The notes under the pieces were generated by a model, which was given only the letters and a program-made list of their open reading frames with translations, was not told where the DNA came from and searched no databases. Below, in pieces: positions 1 to 5,578 of a stretch of DNA of 7,421 bases (position 1 is its first letter; every line of letters starts with the position of its first letter). The position numbers and the translations under genes are program-made. The stretch is from Planctomycetota bacterium (GTDB lineage Bacteria; Planctomycetota; PUPC01; DSUN01), in NCBI GenBank assembly GCA_016872875.1, contig VGYW01000413.1, positions 1 to 7,421 of the forward strand, given 5' to 3'.

Positions 1-94
1 CAGGACTTTCCCAACACCCGCTCACCGCCCCTGGTCACATGCGCCACTACCATGCCAGGACAGGCCCCCAGATTCAACTGCCCCGCAGGGGCCA

Positions 95-122
95 CGCCGC
101 ACGAGCGAAGTCTCGTGCGGCG
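95..122. repeat. GC-rich 11-bp stem-loop
   Basis: A perfect inverted repeat pairs CGCCGCACGAG (95-105) with CTCGTGCGGCG (112-122) around a 6-base loop. A smaller hairpin, GCCCC-GCA-GGGGC, lies just before it at 80-92. The bases after the large stem (CGTAGTTTCTT) are only weakly T-rich, so it could be a poor intrinsic terminator for a gene to the left of the window, but a short palindromic repeat is equally likely. No gene is visible at 1-150. Confidence 0.5.
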
Positions 123-157
123 CGTAGTTTCTTAGCCCCTCTCCCCACTCGTGCCAT

Positions 158-251
158 TGTGGCTCAATGTGGCTCAATGTGGCTCAACTCGCCGTTTGGC
201 GATCCTCGGCCTTCCGGCGGCGAGTTTCCAAATGTGGCTCAATGTGGCTCA
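158..251. repeat. TGTGGCTCAA decamer repeats flanking a 9-bp inverted repeat
   Basis: The decamer TGTGGCTCAA occurs three times in perfect tandem at 158-187 and again at 233-242, with a further copy lacking the last base at 243-251. Between the two clusters, AACTCGCCG (186-194) and CGGCGAGTT (218-226) form a perfect 9-bp inverted repeat. The block is therefore direct repeats in the same orientation on both sides of a potential stem-loop. The function is unknown. All six frames across it look non-coding. Confidence 0.75.
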
Positions 252-342
252 TCATTTGCGCGCACGCGCGCCACCCGCCCAGGGGGGGAGTCTGCTCCCG
301 AATCCGGGGCTTCTTGAATGCGGCGCGGAATCGTCGTCGTTG

Positions 343-420
343 TCGTCGTCGTCCTCGTCGTCGAATCCTCGTCAAGGGGAAAGGCCAAGAGTTCGACGAC
401 GACGACGAGGACGACGACGA
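343..420. repeat. 21-bp inverted repeat built of TCG/CGA triplets
   Basis: The stretch 343-363 is a run of TCG triplets with one TCC, and 400-420 is its exact reverse complement (CGA/GAC triplets with one GAGG break). The arms are separated by 36 bases. The shared TCC/GAG interruption shows the arms are true inverted copies and not independently grown triplet runs. Imperfect triplets extend both arms outward (331-342) and inward (393-399). It would fold into a strong hairpin. Forward reading gives low-complexity Val, Ser/Asp or Thr runs that do not resemble a real protein. Confidence 0.8.
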
Positions 421-793
421 GCACGCGCGACACGCCGGATGACCTCCCCCGGAGTCGGGGCCAGACGCAGGGGGGGCGCCCCCCTGCCTCCTGCCGACCG
501 CCCCCTGCCGACTGCTCTCTTGGCATCTTCCCCCTCCACCCTTACAAAGGCAATGCCCCCCGAAAATTGGTACACGGAAATCTCCCTCCCGCCATCGAGA
601 AGCCGCAAGACATGCGCCTGCCTCGACTTATGGCGCTGGAACGCTCTCCCCAATCTGCGCCCGTTTTCCCGCCGTTCGCCCCGCTTCGCGCGCTCTCTCT
701 CCCCCCAGTACAACGAAATTCCGGGCCGATCATGAGCGGCCTGAGACTGAGAAAAACTCATCGTTAGATCATGGCCTCCGAGCGCCGGCCCGG
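421..793. other. gene-free stretch, small hairpin only
   Basis: I see no credible coding sequence here. The only clear structure is a perfect 8-bp inverted repeat, CAGGGGGG-GCG-CCCCCCTG, at 468-486. Open frames on both strands are compositional artefacts of high GC: they lack ribosome-binding sites and contain no recognisable motif. Confidence 0.5.
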
Positions 794-912
794 AAAAGGG
801 GACATCCTACTTTTTTCGAGCGTGATGTCGGCGATCTATCTATCTTCAGATATTGCGGCTACTTACGTCACTGCTACGGCAGGGTGGACAATAAAGTAGA
901 ATGTCCCCTTTT
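794..912. repeat. REP-like inverted-repeat element, divergent copy 1
   Basis: The left arm AAAAGGGGACATCCTACTTT (794-813) and the right arm AAAGTAGAATGTCCCCTTTT (893-912) are inverted copies with one mismatch over 20 bp, separated by 79 bases. The arms share the GGGGACATTCT core with the elements at 1659-1740 and 2201-2289, but the interior differs. Palindromes of this kind resemble REP sequences mobilised by REP-associated tyrosine (IS200/IS605-like) transposases. No such transposase is present here, so that link is inference. Confidence 0.75.
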
Positions 913-1013
913 TCGCGGACGCCTCCGGGCAAAGGGCCTGCCCCTGCTGTTCTCTCCCGTCGGCGAAGCCGCCGGCCCGTGCTCGCGGGGTGCGAGGTGC
1001 TGCCGCTTGCCTC

Positions 1014-1248
1014 TAACCCGCATTTCTCACCAACTGCGAAGTCCCGAAGGGACGTAAGGCTATAGCCGGCGGCGCAAGCCGCCGGATCGCAGGCGAGAGC
1101 CCCCCAGCCCCGACGGGGCGGCACGACAGAGCGCGGGTGCCGCCCCGACGGGGCTGGCGCCCCTGCTACCCCCTTCCGGCGGCTTACGCCGCCGGCTACA
1201 CCCTATCGCTCCTTCGGAGCTGGGCCTGCTGGTGAGAAATGCGGGCTA
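1014..1248. repeat. 235-bp element with 19-bp terminal inverted repeats and nested palindromes
   Basis: The left end TAACCCGCATTTCTCACCA (1014-1032) matches the reverse complement of the right end TGGTGAGAAATGCGGGCTA (1230-1248) at 18 of 19 positions. Inside are three further palindromes. One is GCCGGCGGC/GCCGCCGG at about 1063-1084. The second is an 18-bp inverted pair, 1106-1123 with 1138-1155 (17 of 18 pairing). The third is CCGGCGGC-TTAC-GCCGCCGG at 1176-1195. There is no open frame that looks like a transposase, so this is a non-autonomous or composite repeat. No clear target duplication is seen at its ends. Confidence 0.7.
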
Positions 1249-1658
1249 AGGGTGGGGGGCGAAAGGCAGCCGTGGCGTGATGCGGGCTGCCGTGCTGGCG
1301 GATCGGGTTACGGCGAGGCAAGTTGAAGCGGGGGTCCGGCAGAGGACGGCGTTTCGCCGGTGTGGCCCGATGGCGTTGGCTTCCTGGTGTCGCTGCCGCT
1401 ACTGGGGCGGGGGCGGTCCCCCGCCCACAGCCCTCACCCCCTGAGGGAAATGGGGAAAGGGGGAGCCACGAGGCGAGAGCGTGAGGGGGTTTGGGGGGGT
1501 TGACGTCCGCAGGGCGGACCCCCAAGAGGGAAGGCCGCGAGGGGGATGCGCCATGCCGCCGCAGCCGACCGCCCGCTGGCTCGGCAGCGGGGGGAGGGAC
1601 GGGGGGCAGGGCGAGGCCGAGGCTGACCCGCGAGTTCTGATGGGGGGAGGCCCCGGCG
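1249..1658. other. gene-free GC-rich stretch
   Basis: This 410-base stretch is purine-rich on the plus strand, with long G runs around 1430-1500 and 1590-1650. Open frames occur on both strands because of composition, but none has a plausible start with a ribosome-binding site or any recognisable domain. A small hairpin GTCCGC-AG-GGCGGAC is visible at about 1506-1520. It is either a decayed region or plain intergenic sequence. Confidence 0.45.
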
Positions 1659-1740
1659 CAGAGAAGGGGACATTCTCCTTTTCTGCGCAACAGCCTTCGG
1701 CGCCCCAAGGGGGCGAAAAGGTGAATGTCCCCTTTTCTGC
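1659..1740. repeat. REP-like palindrome, copy 2
   Basis: This palindrome of about 82 bases has a left arm with GGGGACATTC (1667-1676) and a right arm with GAATGTCCCC (1723-1732). The arms extend imperfectly outward through CAGAGAAG on the left and CTTTTCTG on the right, and an inner hairpin lies around CGCCCCAAGG. It is nearly identical to the copy at 2201-2289 inside protein A. The two differ at only a few positions, for example TTCGG here against TTGGG there. Here it lies between genes. Confidence 0.85.
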
Positions 1741-1763
1741 CAGAGGATTGGGGGCCATACCTT

Positions 1764-1936
1764 CGTCGTCCGCGGGTGCAGTAACGGATTTGTGCGCCGA
1801 AGCGGGCGTTCCTGTTCGTAGTTCGGCCTTCAGGCGGTCTTGAGGGCTGCCAGGGCGGACAGCAGAGCCGCGTAAACGCCGAACTACGAACGACGGCGGG
1901 CGGCGCACAAATCCGTTACTGCACCCGTCGTCCGCG
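1764..1936. mobile_element. MITE-like element with 25-bp perfect TIRs and 11-bp target duplication
   Basis: The element body is 1775-1925 (151 bp). Its ends, beginning GGTGCAGTAACGG (1775-1799) and ending CCGTTACTGCACC (1901-1925), are perfect 25-bp inverted repeats. The direct repeat CGTCGTCCGCG abuts both ends exactly (1764-1774 and 1926-1936), as expected for a target-site duplication. A second perfect inverted repeat, GTTCGTAGTTCGGC (1814-1827) with its complement (1878-1891), lies inside. No protein is encoded, so it would be a non-autonomous element moved by a transposase elsewhere. A duplication of 10-12 bp fits IS4/IS231-type transposases, but that family assignment is a guess. Confidence 0.85.
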
Positions 1937-1942
1937 CCGCCC

Positions 1943-1971
1943 TTGACTCGCCGGGGCGGGGCGAGTAGTAT
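1943..1971 (+). promoter_or_regulatory. candidate sigma70-type promoter of the cluster
   Basis: TTGACT (1943-1948) is followed after exactly 17 bases by TAGTAT (1966-1971). These match TTGACA at 5 of 6 and TATAAT at 4 of 6, which is notable in such GC-rich DNA. Transcription would start near 1978, leaving a leader of about 85 bases before the GTG at 2063. The -35 box begins 6 bases beyond the direct repeat that ends the MITE-like element. No other candidate this good is visible in the gap before protein A. Confidence 0.45.
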
Positions 1972-2051
1972 TAGTGCAGCAGGGACGCGTGGAGCTGCGA
2001 GCGACGGCGGGGCCAGCGGTTCCCATGGGGGCCGGGGTCCTCGGGCTGCGG

Positions 2052-2058
2052 AGGAAGG
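2052..2058 (+). promoter_or_regulatory. ribosome-binding site that fixes the start of protein A
   Basis: AGGAAGG lies 4 bases before GTG 2063. This start places the first zinc-ribbon cysteine at residue 13, matching residue 12 in paralogous protein B, whose ATG has a strong AGGAGG. The longer in-frame TTG at 1943 coincides with a promoter -35 box and would add 40 low-complexity residues. Confidence 0.65.
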
Positions 2059-2062
2059 TGCG

Positions 2063-3961
2063 GTGTCTCAGCGGGGCGGTGCGGACAGGGGGGTGGCCTG
2101 CCGGTTGTGCGGCGCGCGGTTGCTTGCGCCCGCGTCGGCCGCGGGCAAGAGGGCCGTGTGTCCCGCCTGCAATGGCTTGTTCATCATACCCGCGGATGAC
2201 GGGGCAGAAAAGAGGACATTCTCCTTTTCTGCGCAGCAGCCTTGGGCGCCCCAAGGGGGCGAAAAGGTGAATGTCCCCTTTTCTGCCCCCGTCTGGGGGG
2301 AACCCGCGCCCCCGCCGGTTGGTGATTGCCGACTGGTGATTGCCGATTCCCGCTTGAAATCGGAAACACTCCCTGGCGGCTCCCCCGCACCGCAAGCCAC
2401 GGCGCCCATCGTGCGGCAGTGCGGCCGGTGCGGTAAGGCCGTGGAGCTCGACGCCTCGTGCGCGGGGAGGGCGGCCAGGTGCACCTTCTGTTGGGCCATG
2501 TTGCCGCCCGAGACCGGGGAGGTCGTGGCGGAGATGGAGTACCGGGAGAGGCGCCGCCCGTGGGTCAAGGCGGCGGGCTGGACGCTGTCGTTGGCCCTTC
2601 ATTGCCTGCTCCTCGTCGGCATGACCGGGGCCACGTGGCTGTCGGGCCTCGGGACGGGCGGGGGGGAGGCCGAGGTGGGGGTGGGGACGGAGGATTGGCC
2701 TGAGGTGTCGGTGGCCGCTGCGCCGCCGATTGACCTTCAGCCGCCCGACCCCATGCCCGAGCTGCCGGTGGAGACGCCGAAGGTGCAGGACGTGCCCGAG
2801 CGGGCCGCCGAGGAGCCGGCGGCCGAGGTGGTGCCCCTTGCCCTCAATCCGGTGGGGGAGGGCGTGCCCGGCGCCGTGGACCTGACGGACCTCGCGGTGG
2901 AGGGTGGCCGGGCCATCCCCAGCGCTGCCGCGGGCGCGGGGGCGCCGATGCCGCGCGCCTCGAGCGGCGACTTCAAGGGCCTCCTCCGCAACCGCAAGGG
3001 CGCGAGTAAGCAGGCGGCCCTCCTGAGGTTCGGCGGCAAGGGCACCCTGACCGCCGTGGACAAGGGCCTGGCCTGGCTCGCCAGGAACCAGCAGCCGGAA
3101 GGGGGCTGGAACAACGGCGTGGGGACCAGCGGCCTCGCCCTCCTGGCCTTCCTGGGCGCCGGGCACACGACGAGGGAGGGGGCCCACAAGGCGACCGTTC
3201 AGAAGGGCTTCCAGTGGCTCATCGCCCAGGGCAGCCGTGATGGCGACCGCTTGGTCTACACTCGTGAGAGGATGTACGATCAGGGGATCGCGGCCTTCGC
3301 CCTGTGCGAGGAGTGCGCGATGAGCCAGAACCCCGAGATTCGGGCCGCGGCCATCGGTGCCATCGCCGAGGTGCTCGCCGCCCAGTACCCCGACGGCGGC
3401 TGGCGCTACCAGCACAGGGGAAATGGCGGCGACACGTCGGTCACGGGCTGGCAGATCATGGCCCTCAAGGCGGCCAAGGATGCCGACATCCGCATCCCCG
3501 CCTCCGCATTCGAGAATGCCACTCGCTTCCTGATGAAAGTCAAGTCCGAGGGCGGCCCGGCCCAGCGAGGGCGCGCGAACGACGAGCCGACGGCCTCGTT
3601 CGGCTACACGGGTCCAGGAAGCTCATGGAACCTCACGGGGGTCGGCCTCGTGTCCCTCCAGTTCATGCGGAGCCGGGACGACGCGCTGATGCGCAAGGCG
3701 GCCAACTTCCTGCTCCAGACCCCCCCTCAGATGGGCCAGCGGCCCCCAGACCTCTACGGGCTCTACTACGGCACTATCGGCATCTTCCAAATGGGCGGGG
3801 ACTACTGGAAGAAGTGGAACGAGCCAATGAAGGTCGGCCTCATGGCGACCCAGCACGCAGACGGGCACTGGGACCTTTACAGCGGCGATGCCCTGAGCAC
3901 GGCGCTGGCGGTCCTCACGCTGGAGGTGTACTATCGCTACGCTCCGATCAAGCCGCAGTGA
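2063..3961 (+). CDS. TonB/TolA-like transmembrane protein with two zinc ribbons and a squalene-cyclase-like repeat domain (protein A)
   Basis: This 632-residue protein starts at GTG. Zinc ribbon 1 uses C13, C16, C33 and C36; zinc ribbon 2 uses C120, C123, C140 and C143. A basic RERRR stretch (161-165) precedes a single span at about 170-192 carrying S176-x3-H180, so the ribbons should be cytoplasmic and the rest periplasmic. A Pro/acidic linker (about 205-300) follows. Residues 328-632 form a prenyltransferase/squalene-oxidase-type repeat domain, with repeats QQPEGGW (343-349), QYPDGGW (441-447) and QHADGHW (597-603) plus DTSVTGW (457-463). There is no DxDD acid motif, so terpene cyclisation is unlikely and the toroid may bind something instead. 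The S-x3-H in the span is the motif TonB and TolA use to engage ExbBD/TolQR, whose homologues lie downstream. Residues 48-76 and 88-101 are repeat-derived insertions. Family identity is secure; the transducer role is inferred. Confidence 0.88.
   Translation: MSQRGGADRGVACRLCGARLLAPASAAGKRAVCPACNGLFIIPADDGAEKRTFSFSAQQPWAPQGGEKVNVPFSAPVWGEPAPPPVGDCRLVIADSRLKSETLPGGSPAPQATAPIVRQCGRCGKAVELDASCAGRAARCTFCWAMLPPETGEVVAEMEYRERRRPWVKAAGWTLSLALHCLLLVGMTGATWLSGLGTGGGEAEVGVGTEDWPEVSVAAAPPIDLQPPDPMPELPVETPKVQDVPERAAEEPAAEVVPLALNPVGEGVPGAVDLTDLAVEGGRAIPSAAAGAGAPMPRASSGDFKGLLRNRKGASKQAALLRFGGKGTLTAVDKGLAWLARNQQPEGGWNNGVGTSGLALLAFLGAGHTTREGAHKATVQKGFQWLIAQGSRDGDRLVYTRERMYDQGIAAFALCEECAMSQNPEIRAAAIGAIAEVLAAQYPDGGWRYQHRGNGGDTSVTGWQIMALKAAKDADIRIPASAFENATRFLMKVKSEGGPAQRGRANDEPTASFGYTGPGSSWNLTGVGLVSLQFMRSRDDALMRKAANFLLQTPPQMGQRPPDLYGLYYGTIGIFQMGGDYWKKWNEPMKVGLMATQHADGHWDLYSGDALSTALAVLTLEVYYRYAPIKPQ
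2201..2289. repeat. REP-like palindrome, copy 3, in frame inside protein A
   Basis: The arms GGGGCAGAAAAGAGGACATTC (2201-2220 plus one base) and its inverted copy at 2269-2289 pair with one mismatch over 21 bp. An inner hairpin, CTTGGG-CGC-CCCAAG, lies between them. It is nearly identical to the intergenic copy at 1659-1740. It is translated as part of the linker between the two zinc ribbons of protein A (residues 48-76) without a stop. The corresponding part of protein B is an Ala/Pro linker with no such sequence. Confidence 0.85.
2324..2365. repeat. heptamer-repeat fragment inside protein A
   Basis: Six 7-base units run in register: GATTGCC, GACTGGT, GATTGCC, GATTCCC, GCTTGAA, ATCGGAA. They are related to the reverse complement of the heptamer array at 7339-7401. 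The translation here, VIADSRLKSE (residues 92-101), resembles what that array would give on its minus strand (RIADRKPKSE). It sits 34 bases after the REP-like palindrome, so both repeats fill the same inter-ribbon linker. Confidence 0.6.
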
Positions 3962-4171
3962 GGGAAGGCCTGGCAAGGAGTTTGCCACGCTGCGGCGGGG
4001 CGCTGGAAAGGAGCTTGCCAGGGGGTGTCGTGCCAGGCACGGGCGCCCGTGAGCTCATGTGCCGAGCCTGCCGAGGCTTAGGCGCCGGCCGGCGTTGGCG
4101 GGGCGGCGTTTGGCACGGGCTTTGCCATTGAGGCGCTTCGAGCGGCAGCCGGAGGGCCGCAGGAGGCGAGG
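3962..4171. other. 210-base intergenic gap with short repeats and a palindrome
   Basis: Two 17-base direct repeats differ at two positions: TGGCAAGGAGTTTGCCA (3971-3987) and TGGAAAGGAGCTTGCCA (4004-4020). The first is itself a hairpin (TGGCAA/TTGCCA). A perfect 14-bp palindrome, CACGGGCGCCCGTG, follows at 4038-4051. None is followed by a T-run, so I do not call a terminator. At the downstream end, AGGAGG (4161-4166) is the ribosome-binding site of the next gene, 5 bases from its ATG. Confidence 0.5.
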
Positions 4172-5555
4172 ATGCAGAACGGCGCGTCACGAATCGAGTT
4201 CTCCTGCCCCTTGTGCGGCAAGGGGCTGGCGGCGCTGGCCTCGATGGCGGGCAGGCGGTTCGTCCTGCCCAGGCTGCCAGGGGATGACCCTGGTGCCCGC
4301 CGCCAAGCCACCCCAGGGGCCGCCGGCTGCCGCTGCGCCGGCTCCGCGCGCCCCCGGTGGTGCCACGGTCGGCTTGCCCGACCGTGTTCCGTCCGCCGCC
4401 CCCACTGCTGGACAAGCCAGCAGTGCCACAGCGACCGCGCCCGCGCCCATCAGCCGCGTGTGCGGCCGGTGCGGCAAGACGGTGCACCTCGATGCCTCGT
4501 ATGCCGGGAAGCAGGCGAAGTGCACCTACTGCTGGGCCACGCTGGAGCCCGGCAGCGATGAGGTGGTGGCGGAGGTGGAGTACGCGGACCGGCCCTACCC
4601 GCTGGCCAAGGCGGCAGGGTGGACCGTGTCGCTCGTGCTCCACCTGCTGCTGTTCCTGGGCCTCACGGGGGCCACGTGGCTGTCGGGCCTCGGCACGGGG
4701 TCGGGCGAGGCGGAGGTGGACATCGGGGACGCGGGCGGGGACGACAGCCCGAAGCTGGACCAGAGCCCTGCGGGCGCGGTGGAGCTGCAGCCGGACGCGG
4801 AGAAGGCTGTGGACCTGAGCGTGGCGGCGGAGGAGACGCCGGTGGACGCGGTGGCCGACATCGCTGTGAGCGCCGCGGCGTCGGCGCCCGCGGACGTGGT
4901 GCGGGTTTCGGATGGCGTGGGGGGCCGCGCGGCGCCTGGGCTGAACATGGCCGGGCTGCCGGGCGGCTCGGGCGGCGCGGCCAGCTTCTTCGGCCTCGAC
5001 GCGCGCGGGAACTCCTTCGTCTACGTCGTGGACTACTCGGGGAGCATGTACATGCTCGGGAAGATCCAGGCCGCCAAGAACGAGCTGATCCGCTCCATCC
5101 AGGCCCTCTCGGGCGCCCAGAAGTTCTACGTGATCTTCTTCGACAGCCGGCACCAGGCTATGCCAAGCGAGAGGCTCGTGCCGGCGACGGCAGAGAACAA
5201 GCGGACTTACGGGCAGTGGGTCGAGCAGACGAACGGCGGCGGCGGGACCAACCCCCTACAGGCGATGGAGCTCGCCCTTTCCCTCAAGCCCAATGCCATC
5301 TGGCTGATGACCGATGGGATGTTCGAGTGCTCGGACGACATGATTCTGGGTCTGATCCGGACGAACAATCCGGGCAGGCGGATTCAGGTGCACGCGATCG
5401 CGTTCTTCGAGAACGCAGGCGAGCCGATCTTGAAGCAGATCGCCGAGGAGAATCGGGGGAAATACAGGTTCGTGCCGCCGACCGCCATTGGCGCGCCGGG
5501 TGGTGTGCCGGTCAGGCCGCGCCGGACCTTCCCCCGTCCGTTGCCTCGTCCCTAG
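4172..5555 (+). CDS. TonB/TolA-like transmembrane protein with two zinc ribbons and a VWA domain, frameshifted (protein B)
   Basis: The ATG has a strong AGGAGG 5 bases upstream. The frame entered at 4172 loses homology after residue 31. Dropping one C of the CC at 4264-4265 continues it to the stop at 5553-5555, giving 460 residues. In that corrected protein, zinc ribbon 1 is C12, C15, C32, C35 and zinc ribbon 2 is C97, C100, C117, C120. A span at about 147-170 carries S153-x3-H157, and a Pro/Ala/acidic linker follows. Residues 280-436 form a von Willebrand A domain with a full MIDAS: D287-Y-S289-G-S291, T359 and D381. Residues 97-182 match protein A 120-205 without gaps at 60 of 86 positions. 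The VWA should be periplasmic and bind a protein ligand through a metal ion. exbB starts 23 bases downstream. As read, only a protein from ATG 4284, lacking ribbon 1, could be made without a +1 shift. Confidence 0.85.
4262..4268 (+). other. +1 frameshift site in protein B
   Basis: The sequence GTCCTGC is read GTC-CTG in the upstream frame and TGC in the downstream frame. Removing one C gives GTC-TGC-CCA-GGC-TGC, that is V-C-P-G-C, which restores the second half of zinc ribbon 1 in exact register with protein A (V-C-P-A-C). Both sides of the site remain well-conserved coding sequence. A sequencing or assembly error, or a very recent mutation, is the simplest explanation. Confidence 0.85.
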
Positions 5556-5578
5556 ACGCCTCTGGAGGTTGAACTGCC

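Noticed and set aside
95..140. Intrinsic terminator of a gene upstream of the window
   Set aside because: The stem is strong but lacks a proper T-run (CGTAGTTTCTT), and no gene end is visible in the preceding 94 bases.
158..251. CRISPR array
   Set aside because: The repeats are only 10 bases and directly adjacent, with no spacers of regular length and no cas genes nearby.
846..1124. Minus-strand open frame across the REP-like and 235-bp repeats
   Set aside because: It is made mostly of translated palindromes and has no ribosome-binding site.
1481..1843. Plus-strand open frame upstream of protein A
   Set aside because: It consists of G-rich intergenic sequence plus the translated REP-like copy and the left end of the MITE-like element.
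1943..2062. TTG at 1943 as the start of protein A
   Set aside because: It has no ribosome-binding site, adds 40 low-complexity Gly/Ala/Ser/Arg residues, and overlaps a good promoter. GTG 2063 with AGGAAGG matches the length to the first cysteine seen in protein B.
1916..3415. Long minus-strand open frame opposite protein A
   Set aside because: It is antisense to a well-supported gene. Its composition is His/Arg/Gly-rich, as expected from the complement of GC-rich codons, and it has no recognisable motif.
3044..3958. Protein A as a squalene-hopene cyclase
   Set aside because: It has the repeat fold signature but lacks the DxDD catalytic motif, is shorter than a full cyclase domain pair, and is tethered behind a TonB-like span.
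3044..3958. Protein A toroid as a thioester domain of an alpha-2-macroglobulin-type protein
   Set aside because: The fold class is similar, but no C-x-E-Q thioester motif is present. The CEEC at residues 415-418 does not fit it.
4059..4264. Upstream extension of the protein B frame from 4059
   Set aside because: The predicted residues are Arg/Pro/Ala-rich out-of-frame translation. The true beginning is ATG 4172 in another frame, with a strong ribosome-binding site and the first half of the zinc ribbon.
3948..5153. Long minus-strand open frame opposite protein B
   Set aside because: It is antisense to conserved zinc-ribbon, membrane and VWA coding sequence, and has no domain of its own.
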